Shown: positions 9,830 to 22,676 of the stretch, piece after piece
Layout of the letters: the number at the start of each line of letters is the position of its first letter
Numbering within the stretch: the stretch's first letter is position 1
Assembly (NCBI GenBank): GCA_032622095.1
Contig: CP136061.1
Location: 6,768,734 to 6,832,733, forward strand
Direction: 5' to 3'
Length of the DNA stretch: 64,000 nucleotides
Source of the DNA: Siphonodentalium dalli
Taxonomy: Eukaryota; Mollusca; Scaphopoda; Gadilida; Siphonodentaliidae
The notes under the pieces: generated by a model
The model's input: the letters and a program-made list of their open reading frames with translations, nothing else
What the model was told of the DNA's origin: nothing
The model's database searches: none
Made by a program: the position numbers and the translations under genes

Positions 9830-10510
9830 TTACTATGTTGTGAAATAGTTATGTCTCTGGCAATGCCCTTATTCGACTTTGTGATGCCATTTTCACAAAT
9901 CTGTCACCCAAGGTAATTTCCTACTAAATATAAGCAAAATAGGCCATTTCATGCTTGCATAGAAGACGTATGATGAATTACTATGGAGAGAAAGAGTAAT
10001 GTAGCTGGCCTTGCACCTACTTGACCTGGTGACCCTGATTAAACAAATCTGAATCACACATCACCAAAGGAGCCTCAATATTAAATGTGAACTAAATAGA
10101 GCTGGTGGTTCTTTCAAAGAACACTTTTCAAGTTTGCCAAATATGTTCTGGTGAAGTGGTGGGTGTGGGAGAGTTAAATGTCCTGTTGAAAGATTTGAAC
10201 AATACATATGATAGATTGATGTTGTAATTGGGAATTAATTACCTCTAGCAGATCTCCAGGAAATGTTTATAAAAATGTCAGACTTCACTTGCAATTTTTA
10301 ATATTTTGTGGAGTTATGTCCCTGCCCACATTTGACCCAGTGACCTCATTTGAACAAATCTGAATGTGAGTCACCTAGGCAATATCCACACCAACTATGA
10401 ACCCATTCGGTCTTATGGTTCCAGAGGAGAAGTTTAAAGAATTGTTGACGGACGGACGAGGAGTGATGACTATAGCTCCACCAGAGACTTTGTCTCAGGT
10501 GAGCCAAAAA
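9830..10510 (+). repeat. Degenerate ~140-bp repeats with gacggacgg tail
   Basis: Recurring phrases such as gtgacctcatttgaacaaatctga, shorter ttatggccctg-like blocks and agaattactatgg end in gttgacggacggacg and gactatagctccacc. A second copy of the array and tail is at 11760-12300. The unit resembles dispersed repeats common in bivalve genomes. No SINE promoter was identified. Confidence 0.6.
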
Positions 10511-10779
10511 CTATTGAAATTATAGAATGACTCCCCCCCCCCCCCCCCCACTTTGGATCAGAATTCAAACTTTTTTAATGGAAGGGGAAGAACTCCATCT
10601 TTAATATATAGAGTTATTCCCCCTGCATTGAAAATAATTTAGCTTTTTACTGCAATCGAGATGACAAAACTCTTTGGCAACTCAATAAAAACAACATGTC
10701 CACAGTTTATTATACTGGATAAGTTGATAATAGAATGTTTTGAAGCTTGCTCTTTCAAATGGTATATAATATGCCATAT

Positions 10780-11390
10780 ATTTTATATAATGTAATCTGG
10801 GGGTTAAACAATTAAGTAGTTTACTATTTTATATTCATTTTAGTCTATATAATTAATTTTGAGAAAACAAATTACATCTCATTGAACAATTCCACCCCCT
10901 CAACCCATGGGGACATCCCTGCAAGAATAGGACATCTGTGATTTATTGGATGCTTGTCTACATTTACCTAACAATATTTCCTTAACCTTGAAAGCCAGTG
11001 CATTCTCTTAGGTGAGGCTACCTGTGGGACACTCACATATATAAGACAATGCACTGACATGATACTAGTACTTTGTTATAAAATAATAAATATTGGACAA
11101 ATATTAAAACTAGGAGCTCATTTCTCTTGATCAATGGTCTATTATTTTATATTCATTTTATTTTAGTATATGTAATTGGTTTTGGAAAAACAATTACATC
11201 TCAATGAACAAATCTGATAAATTTGCCCCCTCCCCAAACATGTGGGGACATCCCTGCGAGAATAGGACATGTGTTATTTATTTGGATGTCTGACTATGTT
11301 GGCCTAACAATATTTCCTTGATCTTGAACCCCAGTGTATTCTCTTATATATAGGAGAATACACTGATGCAGGGTCTTTATTGCTGTACCA
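10780..11390. repeat. Diverged ~290-bp tandem duplication containing decayed hairpins
   Basis: Blocks such as ggggacatccctgcaagaat, aacaatatttccttgatctt and ccagtgtattctctta appear twice, about 300 bp apart. Each ends in a decayed version of the hairpin module. Confidence 0.65.
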
Positions 11391-11759
11391 GCATAGCTCT
11401 GGTAATGAAATGGTTAATACTAATAATAAATGTGTAAACTGTCAAACAGTTAGAGTTGTATTTGAGATTGCTGTAAACACATAGGATTAAATTTCATTCA
11501 CACACATCTTTCTCTCTTAGCCTGATAAATGTGGATATTGAGATAAAAGGTAATTACTTTATAATGACTGGACACACAGCTGTGAGCACTGTGAGAATTA
11601 AGGCTGGTCAGTTCCTGGCATGTCATATAACTAAAGTGTAAGGCTTTTAATGGGGTGAACCTTGCAGGGATCTCTGGTGTGGGGTGGCAGGGACATGCAG
11701 TGGTGGGGAAGGTGTGGGGTGGAGGGGGGGGGGCAAGGGTTTAAAACAAGGATTTGAAT

Positions 11760-12300
11760 TAACTTTTTTTTAAGAGTTATGTCCCTGGGCCCTGGCTCTG
11801 CCCCTATTTGACCCAGTGACCCCATTTGAACAAATCTGAACCCCAGTCACACAAGGACTCTCCATACCAAATGTAAGCTAAATCGGTCAAATGGTTCAAA
11901 AGAAGAAGTCATTCTAAGAATTACTATGGAGGAATAGAGTTATGGCCCTGGTTTCTCAACTAATCAACCTGGTGACCTCATTTTAACAAATCTGAATGTG
12001 AGTCAACTAGGGAACATCCACACCAAATATGAATCCATACGGCCTTATAGTTCAGTAAAAGAAGTCGTTCTAAGAATTACTATGGAGGAATAGTGTTATG
12101 GCCCTGCTTTCACAACTATTCCACCCAGTGACCTCATTTTAACAAATCTGAATGTGATTCACCTAGGGAACATCCACACCAAATATGAACACGTTAAGTC
12201 TTACGGTTCGGGACGAGAAGATGATTGTTGACGGACGGACGGACGACGGACGAGGAGTGATGACTATAGCTCCACCGGAGACTTCGTCTCAGGTGAGCTA
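11760..12300 (+). repeat. Second degenerate repeat array with gacggacgg tail
   Basis: Three or so ~140-bp units with gaattactatggagga and catccacaccaaatatga, ending gacggacggacggacgac and gactatagctccaccgg, as at 9830-10510. Confidence 0.6.
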
Positions 12301-12302
12301 AA

Positions 12303-12577
12303 AACATCCATTACCCTGCAGGGAGCCCGACACATATATAGAAGCATATAGAAAAGTGTCGTCTGCTCATGTTTGTCTGGGGCTCTGTATGGGTGAAATT
12401 ATAAAATTGTTAAAGAATACAAGAAAAAATTATTAAAATTGTAAAAAATTGTTAGGCCAATGCATTCTCTTATATATGCGAGGCGACCTATGGTCGACTC
12501 GCATATATAAGAGAATGCATTGGCACAGGGTAAAAAAAATCCCGACTTCCGACTGGATTTGATATGGCGGGTCACAT
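12303..12577. mobile_element. Composite of family P3-like end, AT spacer and hairpin module
   Basis: Starts taccctgcagggagcccg with P3-type internal sequence (gtgtcgtctgctcatg), then aaattgttaaagaata and a perfect ~70-bp palindrome (12452-12526), then cacagggta. The same order appears inverted at 22985-23222. H-core sequence (ccaaattggcagacgacac) follows. Confidence 0.65.
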
Positions 12578-12997
12578 ATCACCAAATTGGCAGACGACAC
12601 ATCACACATTGCATAATCAAGGAGCCCAATGGGATCTTCACCATCTGGGAACTTAAATCTTGAGCCTAAGTATCCCATAGCAGATGAGCCATAATGAAAT
12701 CCCCAGTGTTTTTTTCGAAATTGGCCAATAAAAAGCTAATTCAAAAGTGCTGAATAGATCAACAGTCCACACAAAGTTAGGTGACGAAAGTATTTCATAC
12801 TACGGAAATATCGTACTACGAAAACTAAAATTTATTTTGTAAAGGCAACATTGATTGAATGAGGACGATAAACAGACCTTGGTTGATGTATGACAATAAA
12901 AAGGGTGCGATGTTCTGTAGTGTGTGCATTCAGGCTGGCGTGAGTAACCATTTCGTTGCTGGCTACTAGTGGCTAGACATCATTGAAACTGTATATA

Positions 12998-13608
12998 CAG
13001 GGATTTTTTAGGTGTCCTCAGGGTCCGTTATTCGGCCCCATTCCCAATGGGAAAAAGGCACCTTTATTCCCAATTTTCAACCACCAAATTCCCAATTGCA
13101 GGCAGGTATATAATACCATCGGGTTTATTGAATAATTATCAATTTTTACGATGTTTTGTACACTCAGTCGATCGATAAACGGCTGAAAACAAGTAGTAAA
13201 TCAGCGACATTGGTAGCCCGCATCGTATAATGTACACACGGCGACCTAACTATTAGCTTAACATGCGAATTACCTCCCCTCTACCAGTCAGTGCATTTAT
13301 GAAAGAGGGAGGATAACTTTAAATAAATTGCTGATTTATATAAAACATGTGTACAGGAAATACTTGTCATGTCGCACAATTCAAAATACTATGTGAAAAA
13401 ACTAACAAAGCGGGGAAACAAGCCGGAGCAGACTATCACAAAGTTTAAGTTGCGTTATACACCGAAAATTACTATTTACTTGTGTGTAACAGTGATTAAT
13501 TGAATTTTTCTAAAACATGGAAAATTCCCAATTTTGGTTTGTGAAGACACATTTTTCCCAATTCGAAGGGACCCGGACCCATTCCCAAAATAGGCAGAAA
13601 AATCCCTG
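12998..13608. mobile_element. hAT-like element CAGGGATTTTT...AAAAATCCCTG
   Basis: Inverted termini with subterminal ttcccaat repeats on both sides. Flanks (tgtatata / atatattc) do not form a clean 8-bp TSD. Non-coding. Confidence 0.55.
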
Positions 13609-14035
13609 ATATATTCAAACTTCATGAGACAGCGACATGTCAGCTCTAACATTTAACCAGCCATTTCAAATAATATTGGATTAATCGTAAAAACGCTTAA
13701 TCTGTACACTGGTTACGAATTTTTTGTTGATTAGGCAGGCTGTTAAAATAAAATACCTAAGGCCAAAACAACGAGAGGCCGATCACGATCGGCAGATGTT
13801 AACCCATCCCTTGGCGATGATTTTGAACCGATTTAAACAAATTTGGTGTGGTGATTCGGGGTACCATTGGCAGAGTTATAATGATGTTAGTTTTTCAAAT
13901 TTTTTTGGACACATTGGGAACCATTTTATCAACTTGTATCATAATCATCAATATCTAAATAAAAACAAATGAAAGAGTCAATGACATTTTTTTTATTATT
14001 ATTATAAAAGTAAAAAAAAATAATAATTCTTTCAA

Positions 14036-15290
14036 AAAAGGGTCATAACTCCTTTAAAATAAATCGGATCAAACCCATATTCAACTCACTCAGTATTTTG
14101 GGGTGTGAAACTCACATACCAAATTTGGTTCCAATCAGATAAAAAATGTTTGAGTTATGGCAATGTGTTAATTCTGAGTGGAAAAAGGGCCATAACTCTG
14201 TAACAAAATCTCGGATCAAATCCAAATTCAAACTCGATATGTATTTTGGGCTGAGAAACCCATATACAAAATTTGGTTCCGATCGGATAGAAAATGTTTG
14301 AGTTATCGCATTATGTACTCACATACCAAATTTACATACATCTCAATTCTATTAAGTATCAGGAATGTTGAGAAGGGTTCATTTTAACTACAAAAGTCCA
14401 TACTGTACAATCGAATGGGATATAATAGGAGAATGACTACATGAAAAATATACAAAAGCATAAAATTGATGACCAGGGTTAACAATTTTAACTCTATAAA
14501 ATTAGGGGACTGTATGTCACTTGAACAATGCATTGATAGGCAGCCTAAATCTGACAAAGAGCTGCCTGGGAGTCCTGAGCCAACAGGGTCCACACACTAT
14601 GGAAATGCAATAAACAGATGTCTAGCAGCAGTGAGTATCAGATTTCATTATCAATAATAGAGTTTAACTCTAGTCTCTTTCTCACAGATACCACAGTTAA
14701 TTATAAGCTGCTTCTGGTTATATGTTGCAAGCAAATATCAAATCTGTTCAATTCTAAGTTAAAACGGGGCCATAACTCTGGTATAAAAAACAGGATCTGA
14801 CCCATATTCAAACTCGATCTGTATTTTGAGTTGACAAACTCACATACCAAATATGGTTCCTATCAGATGAAAACTAGTAGATTTATTGAAGCATGCATTA
14901 ATTCTATGTCAAAGGGCCATAACTCCATTAAAAATAATCTGATCAAACCCATATTCGAACTCGAACTGTATGTTAGGTGGAGAAACTGACATACCAAATT
15001 TGGTTCTGATCAGTTCTGATCAGATCATTTTTTTTTAGTTATCATAGAATTTGTGAATTCTAAGTCGAAAAAGGGCCATAACTCCGTAAATAAAATTCCG
15101 ATCAAATCCATATTCGAACTCGATCTGTATTTTGGGCCAAGAAACTTACATACTAAATTTGGTTCCGATCAGATAGATAATATTTCAGTTATCGCACCAT
15201 GCGTAAAGTGTCTACAGACAGACAGACAGACAGACAGACAGACGGACGGACGGACTAACGACGAGTGGTCAATCCGGGCAACGACACTAT
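14036..15290 (+). repeat. Degenerate ~150-bp tandem repeats ending in gacagacagacggacgg
   Basis: Units contain gggccataactc, atcaaatccatattcgaact and ataccaaatttggttccgat, six or so times. They end in a (gaca)n(gacg)n tract at about 15217-15253, followed by gagtggtcaatccgggc. Confidence 0.65.
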
Positions 15291-16560
15291 GTTTACCATA
15301 CTATGGTATGGGTAAACATAAAAATGATGCGTGTTTCCCGTAACCCGACCGACCGTCTTCAAAACCCCCCGACCCAAGTTCATTTTATTGGTTTTAAATA
15401 AAAAAAATCAATCTATAAACCGACCGACCGACCGACCGCACTGATAACCAAACTATGTACACGTGGTTCCATTTTATCTGATTCACCTCGCAAGATAAAT
15501 AATATCTTTGATATATTTATATATATTTCGCAAAGCATAGTCACTCTAACGGAAAGTCATATTTAATACGATCTGATGCAATACCGGAAGATCTCATCAA
15601 GAGTTATCGTTCCTCTTCGCTGACCGGAAGCACGTGTTTGTGTTTGTGTTGATATTTACATTAAACATGATGGATGTTGCGGTTGATTAGAATCGAACCG
15701 AATCGATTCGAACAAGTTCATCTCAACGATGGCGGTTGCACATGGGTCGATTCGAAGTCTCTGAGTGAAAATGGAGACGTGTTCTCTTTAATATTTACAA
15801 GCTGTATAACCACAGACTACAATCGATGCAATCAGGTTCCTCTTTCGTGTCCGGTTCGGAGTTATATCGTCCGGTTTGATAGCACAAAATACACTGTTTT
15901 CGAATGTCGTTCTCTTTCTCAAGAATTGACAAGTTACTGAATCCGATTTTTGGCGCATTAATTAGAATGGTTTTTCGTCACAAGAACACAACAATGTTCG
16001 GATTGCCAGATCACAATTTTACTGGGTGCATACAAAATTCAGGATGTGTTGATAAAAATCTTATAAATGTTGTCTCACATTCAATTATGTGATTTAATTG
16101 CAGGTTTCATATATATAAAACCCAGAAATATCATTTACATCTAAATATTAACTCAAATAATAGTTATCTTCCCCATAAACATGCAAGATTTGCAATTGAA
16201 AACTCAGAAAGTTTGTGCTGATTGTTAGCAAGTGCAGGGCTTTGTATTTTTTCGCATGCATGTTAATCGCAATTTACAACAGATATAATACACAAAATGA
16301 AGCCCATGGAATGACTTTGCATGAACAGGATGTTGTATTGTGGTATGGTAAGATATATATTACATATAGAACACCTTTACTTTGTCCATAGTATGCACAA
16401 TTTGAATTCCACATGCCATGCATGATTAACTAACTGATAAGCTACATACTATGATATAGATACCAACACTAACTAGTATCAACAGAAAACCGACTTTGCC
16501 ACTTCAAATTTTCTGGTTTAATACAAAACGTCCAACAGGACATCGAAAGTGGGCCTGTGA
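15291..16560. other. TKT intron 1 without a supported gene
   Basis: Contains a gaccgaccg tract (15420-15440) and a CGGAAGCACGTG motif (15625-15636). Reading frames here are short and unlike any family I know. Confidence 0.5.
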
Positions 16561-16570
16561 TAAAACAAAA

Positions 16571-16701
16571 TGTCCAATCATGGGGTGTTAGGTCCATTCA
16601 TGGGGTGTTAGGTCCATTCATGGGGTGTAAGGTCCACTCGTGGGGTGTTGGGTCCATTCATGGGGTGTTAGGTCCACTCATGGGGTGTTAGGTCCACTCA
16701 T
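16571..16701. repeat. 20-bp minisatellite, six units
   Basis: ggtccattcatggggtgtta is repeated in tandem with a few substitutions. Confidence 0.85.
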
Positions 16702-16814
16702 GAATATTCCCAGCTAAAAATTTTGCTTGGTTCAGGAGGTGTGAACTTCAGTTTGAAATAGGGGGTCCTGACATTTCCCAACAAAGACCCTGAAGCCAAC
16801 TAATAAACTTCTCA

Positions 16815-17465
16815 TCTCTCCCCCGCGCCCCCTAAAATGTTTAACTGTCAACTAATAAATTACTCATCTCTCCCCCGTGCCCCTACAACAACTCATCTCT
16901 CCCCCGCATCCCCTACAATGTTAACTGTCAACTAATAGATTACTTATCTCTCCCCCGTGCCCCTACAACAACTCATCTCTCCCCCGCATCCCCTACAATG
17001 TTAACTGTCAACTAATAAATTACTCATCTCTCCCCCGCGCCCCCTAAAATGTTTAACTGTCAACTAATAAATTACTCATCTCTCCCCCGTGCCCCTACAA
17101 CAACTCATCTCTCCCCCGCATCCCCTACAATGTTAACTGTCAACTAATAGATTACTTATCTCTCCCACATGCCCCCTACAACTAATCTCTCCCCCACTCC
17201 CCATACAACGTTGACTGTTCCCCGCACCCACTACAACATTAACTGTCCACTAACAAATTACTCATCTCTCACACGTGGCCCCTATAACGTTACTAGAAAT
17301 TAACTGTCAATTAATAAATTACTCATCTCTCCCCCATGCCCCCTACAACTTGAACTCATCTCTCCCCCGTGCCCCCCTACAACAACTCATCTCTCCACTG
17401 CACCCCCTACAACAACTCATCTCTCCCCCGCGCCTCTACAACATTAATTCATCTCTCCCCGTGCC
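16815..17465. repeat. Pyrimidine-rich compound minisatellite
   Basis: actcatctctcccccg, ccctacaaca and taactgtcaactaataa recur in mixed order. Larger ~190-bp blocks are duplicated (about 16840-17030 versus 17030-17220). Confidence 0.8.
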
Positions 17466-18169
17466 ATGCGGACATGTAAACTGTCTACTGTTATCTGTTT
17501 TATATGTTTCCCCTCAATATATCAGTTTTATCACTAATTTGTCGGTTGCTCTGGGTCATTGTATGGTGTTTGATGGTGGTTAGGCATGGCCCACACGAGA
17601 CCATAAAAAAATAAAATGAAAAAATAAAATAAAATGAAAAGCCCATATTTTTTTTGGGCTCGTTACGGGAAATACGCATTCATTTTGTTTTAGCCTAAAT
17701 GCATTGTCCCATATTGGATGTACAGGCTAGCAGTACTTAACTCAATGGTTACGTAATGTGTCATAAACTGACTCCCGTCTAATAACAACAACCTGGCTTC
17801 ACACCATAAAAGGTTTGAATATAAGAGATACTCAACAGTTATCATCTCACGATAATAAGCAACATTTGTTTTCAACTCTGCAAAAACAGAAATGACATCT
17901 AACACAGCTCATTACTTTATTAGTTATAATATTTAGTTTTCAAAGTTGTTTTGAGTTGTTTGAATTATGATTTTATTCTGAGTAACAAATACAGTTTAAA
18001 ACATTTATTTTAGTCATCAATTGTGAACCGCCCAGAAAATGGGGATTTAATTTGGCCAATGTTTTTTTTTTAAATGGCCAAAAAAAAACATTCGGCCAAA
18101 ATGTTTTTAATTTGGCCAATAAAATTTTCATTTGGCCAAACTTTTGGCCACAAGATTTTTTGGTCCAGC

Positions 18170-18830
18170 GCTAACACTGCCAGAGGATGAATTTGATAAT
18201 GCTAGCCCAATGTGCATGGTAGCATCACTAAATTCACCCTATGTGGACCAGGTGCGTAGGAAGGTATAATTATTGGGGGGGGGGGGGGGGGGGGTATCAG
18301 GGGCGTAGGAAAGTAGAATATGAGGGGCTATGGCCATCAACGACAGCCACAGGCTGGAGATGGGGAAAGCACGAGAGGGGTGTCCCCTCTCTTTGGTGGG
18401 GGTCTGGGGAAAAATTTTCTGAATTTAAAACCCTCAGATCGCATTTCGTTGCATCTGTGACAGCAATTATGTTAAATTTTGGAGCTTTGGACAAATTAGA
18501 TAGCGTTTGTGGGATAACACGATGATTTCTGAGAGAGTACTAACAAGGAGGTTTATAAGGAGCAAAGGCCGGTGGATAGCACCATACAGGGAGTTATAAT
18601 TTATTACCCGATAAAATTAACCTAAATGTTTGTACTTGTATGATAACACAAACCAGTGGTAGTTTAATTGTTGACCATTTTCTGGAAATTATTGGGGGGG
18701 GGTATTTACCCCCTTACCCCCCCCCCCCCCCTCCCGGTTCCTACGCCCCTGATGTGGACCCCCATCCTGAAAATGTCCAGCACCATATTTTGAGACCTGA
18801 TTGTAACCAGAGTGTATTCATAACCGTGTA
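18170..18830. mobile_element. Family H hairpin split by a hAT-like insertion
   Basis: The H arm gcatcactaaattcaccct is interrupted after ATGTGGAC and resumes at 18752 with ccatcctgaaaatgtcc and cagcaccatat. The insertion itself is listed separately. Confidence 0.7.
18249..18751. mobile_element. hAT-like element with 8-bp TSD ATGTGGAC
   Basis: Begins CAGGTGCGTAGGAAGG and ends TTCCTACGCCCCTG. ATGTGGAC flanks it at 18241-18248 and 18752-18759. A second TIR-like CAGGGGCGTAGGAA lies inside at 18298, so the left end may be duplicated. It contains long G and C runs. Confidence 0.85.
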
Positions 18831-18846
18831 CGAGTATATATATTAA

Positions 18847-19236
18847 CCCTTTACCCAACATAAGGGCCCTGTGCCAATGCATTCTCTTATATATGCGAGT
18901 CGACCATAGGTCGCCTCGCATATATAAGAGAATGCATTGGCTTAACACATTAAAAATTATAAAATTGTTAAAGAATGTAAGAAAAAATGGTAAAAAGTGT
19001 TAAAAAAAGATTTTTGTTAGGCCAATGCATTCTCTTATATATGCGAGGCGACCTATGGTCGACTCGCATATATAAGAGAATGCATTGGCACAGGGCATAA
19101 CTAACTATCACAATGTGGTCAAGGAGCCGGTTCCAATGATATCCATATTTGTATGGTTCTATTGAGACAGACCGAAGATATTTTAGGCTGTTGAAGCTTT
19201 ATTTGGTCGGTTTTGGCCGTTTTGTTGGGTAAAGGG
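18847..19236. mobile_element. Family P1 piggyBac-like MITE, copy 1
   Basis: The TTAA target flanks both ends (18843-18846, 19237-19240). TIRs are CCCTTTACCCAACA. The ~390 bp hold two ~70-bp near-perfect palindromes separated by an AT-rich spacer. TTAA plus a CCC-starting TIR is typical of piggyBac-group elements. Confidence 0.88.
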
Positions 19237-19268
19237 TTAATAAGTTCACCACTCTTTTCAGGTTTCAG

Positions 19269-20275
19269 TTAACCCTTTATGGAGCCCCAGACAGAGAGAG
19301 AACAATGCACTGATGACTGTCGTCTGCTTGGGTCCACGAGAGGCTCCTTACGGGAGTGTTATATAACCCTTTCATGATGGGAACTTTATGGAGCCCAGAT
19401 AGATAGAACAATGCAGTGATGACTGTCGGCTGCTTGGGTCAGTCTGAGGCTCCTTACGGGAGTGTTATATAACCATATCATAACCGGAGCTTTATGGAGC
19501 CCAGGACAGAGAGAACAATTCAGTGATAACTGTCGTCTGCTTGGGTCCACGAGAGGCTCCTTACGGGAGTGTTATATAACCCTTTCATGATGGGAACTTT
19601 ATGGAGCCCAGATAGATAGAACAAAGCACTGATGACTGTCCGCTGCTTGGGTCCGTCTGAGGCTCCATATGGGAGTGTTATATAACCATATCATGACGGG
19701 AGCTTTATGGAGCCCCAGACAGAGAGAACAATGCAGTGATGACTGTCGTCTGCTTGGGTCCATGTGGGGCTCCTTATGGGAGTGTTATATAACCCTTTAA
19801 TATCTTTAAACCCTTTATGGAGCCCCAGACAGAGAGAACAATGCAGTGATGACTGTCATCTGCTTGGGTCCATGTGGGGCTCCTTATGGGAGTGTTATAT
19901 AACCCTTTAATATCTTTAAACCTTTTATGAAGCACCAGACAGAGAGAACAATGCACTGATGACTGTCGTCTGCTTGGGTCCATCTGAGGCTCCTTATGGG
20001 AGTGTTATATAACCTTTTCATGACAGGAGCTTTATGAAGCACCAGATAGAGAGAACAATGCAGTGATGACTGTCGTCTGCTTGGGTCCATGTGGGGCTCC
20101 TTATGGGAGTGTTATATAACCTTTTCATGACGGGAGCTTTATGAAGCACCAGACAGAGAGAACAATGCACTGATGACTGTCGTCTGCTTGGGTCCATGTG
20201 GGGCTCCTTATGGGAGTGTTATATAACCTTTTCATGACAGGAGCTTTATGAAGCACCAGATAGAGAGAACATTGC
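19269..20275. repeat. ~108-bp tandem array of family P3-like units
   Basis: About ten units, each with ctttatggagccccagacag, gatgactgtcgtctgcttgg and gggagtgttatataacc. The first begins TTAACCCTTTATGGAGCC. Predicted peptides here are repeat read-through. Confidence 0.88.
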
Positions 20276-20311
20276 ACTCTGTTATCCTGTGTCAGTGTAT
20301 TCTCTTATATA

Positions 20312-20679
20312 CAGGGGCGCCGGAAGCATCCAAGGGCAGGGGGGGGGCAGAGCCTACAAAAATGGCACTTTTCCGCAAAAAAGGGCATTTTCTCCGCAAA
20401 CTCGGGAAAATAACCATAAATTCATTGTGGCAAAAATCCCTATTTTAATGGTATTTGTCGGTTTTTATGGCCGTTTTGTGATAAAATTGACAAAAAATTA
20501 ATATTCCTTGTGAAATTGGTGGTATTTGGACCAAAAAAGTCACATTTTGCTATAAAAACACGAGATTAAACACACAAAAAGCATTTTCTGTCTCCAGAAA
20601 AAGGGCAAGTCCTGCCCCCGCTTGGTCAAGGGCAGGGGGGTCAGCTGCCCCCTCTGCCCCCCCTCTTCCGGCGCCCCTG
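20312..20679. mobile_element. hAT-like MITE with perfect 8-bp TSD CTTATATA
   Basis: CAGGGGCGCCGGAAG at the left and CTTCCGGCGCCCCTG at the right. CTTATATA lies at 20304-20311 and 20680-20687. The target is a decayed hairpin module (tgtattctcttatata...tatggg). Confidence 0.9.
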
Positions 20680-21075
20680 CTTATATATGGGAGACAGGTT
20701 CATAATTAACGATTAGTCGGTGGCAGAGAGTAACAGTACAGCATACCACACTCATATCACGATTCAGTAATTAGTTAAATCATATAAAATGAAACTTAAC
20801 ACTGACAGTAATTTTATAATTGCCTTTCAGTTGCTATCAGACTACAGAATGTCATATGCAGAAACAGGCAGCTCAGAATTCCACTATGGTATCACTGAAC
20901 CACTCATTTAAATGTACATGGCTTATTATATGACATAATCAAGGGGGGAAGGCTTTGTATACCCAAGTGAATGAAGCAAACGCGAATTTTACCAGTAGGT
21001 CTGAAATTCTGAATCCCCAAGTGTTACGTAATCATCGAAACCAGTTGATTATTGTGTCAACTCCACACTTTCTAC

Positions 21076-21849
21076 TGGAAATTTTGAACATTCGATATAA
21101 AAATGACTAATGAATATAGGGCTGATATTGGAGCCGGTATCGAGCGACCTTAATTGTTGTATCGGTGTCGAGATTTGACACGCCTTTGCATGCCTGGCTA
21201 AGCTGATTGCTGTTCACCTCAGAAATAATTCGTGCGCGAAGCCTTGTTGATTGGTGAACCATCCAATGTTAATATTCATTTTCGGAACAGCGCGTCCACT
21301 GAACGGACTCAATTTATTTCCCATCCCACCCGCCCTTATAATAATATATACATTAAATTCTGTTATATTTTAGTTATGTGTAATGGCATTTTTACCTTAG
21401 GCAGAATCGGTGGTATGCCCTATAACGGTGGCAGATGATTAGTGAGTACTGAGTATACTGTAGCGGATATATATGTGAGTAGATATCTATATCATTATAC
21501 ATGTATGTGATATTGTACAACATCTATTGTTTGAATGTATATGCACTTATAGTATGTATAAATATTACATTGATGTAAAATCAGCAGCCACGTAGAAATT
21601 TTATGATTTGAATGCTTTGAGTAGAATTACGGCCAAAATAAATATTTAAAAAACATATTGGCATGTTATAGTTTATATAGACCCTGAGAATTCATTTGGA
21701 AATTTTGAACATTCGATATAAAAATGACTAATGAATATAGGGCTGATATTGGAGCCGGTATCGAGCGACCTTAATTGTTGTATCGGTGTCGAGATTTGAC
21801 ACGCCTTTGCATGCCTGGCTAAGCTGATTGCTGTTCACCTCAGAAATAA
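21076..21849. repeat. Two identical 153-bp direct repeats
   Basis: The copies at 21076-21228 and 21697-21849 are identical as read, from tggaaattttgaacattcg to cacctcagaaataa. They enclose 468 bp of unrelated sequence. The second copy runs straight into a P2 element whose left end is missing. Confidence 0.85.
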
Positions 21850-22230
21850 AAAAATTTTGGGTTGAATTTTGTTTGGGTATGCTTATAGCGAATTTAAAAA
21901 CAAACTGGTTAAAACCTTATGGGCATATTATAACTCAAAACTATCACCAAGTATTCATAGTAATAATTTTGATGCCCATGAAAAACGTAAGATTCCCTGG
22001 CACTAAACCTACAAAATAAGTCTGGCACTGAAAAAAGAGTAGAGAATATAAGTAAAAATTATTAAAATTGTAAAAAATTGTAAAAAATAATAACAAATGA
22101 TGAAAATTTGTTAGGCCAATGCATTCTTTTATATATGCGAGGCGACCTATGGTCGACTCGCATATATAAGAGAATGCATTGGCACAGGGTATATGGGTTG
22201 ATACAAAAATCGAACTTGGCACTGAAAGGG
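21850..22230. mobile_element. Family P2 MITE, left end missing
   Basis: The internal sequence (tgggttgaattttgtttggg) and one palindrome match the copy at 28510-28914. The right TIR ...GGCACTGAAAGGG is followed by TTAA (22231-22234). Confidence 0.75.
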
Positions 22231-22676
22231 TTAATTTTGAGATTATGAAAATTGAAATAAGCACAAACTCAAGATTTCTATATGATTCTGATATCAAAAT
22301 GATGAGGTTACTGATAACTTTATGCGTGTACATATTCAAGTATATGGCTATGGCATACATGTGAACATTTAAATATTGAATAAAATACTACATGACACGT
22401 ACTATGTTGACTCCTATACTTGACCTGCTATAAAAATAATTTGTTTTGCCAAAGTTTATGTTTTGCTCAGAGTTCCGCCTGCACTATTATTTGGGTCTGC
22501 ACTTTTATTAACTTTCAATGGAATTTCCCCCTGCACTATTATTTGGGCCTGCACTTTTATTTGGAGCCCGAGAGTATGGACAACAATTCTAAAAATATCA
22601 TGACGATTGGGGAGTTAAATAGAAGCTATATATACTCCATTCACACAATCTGTGTCAGCACAAAATCAAGCCAGAG

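Noticed and set aside
12998-13608. 8-bp TSD for this hAT-like element
   Set aside because: Flanks tgtatata and atatattc only partly agree, so no TSD is claimed.
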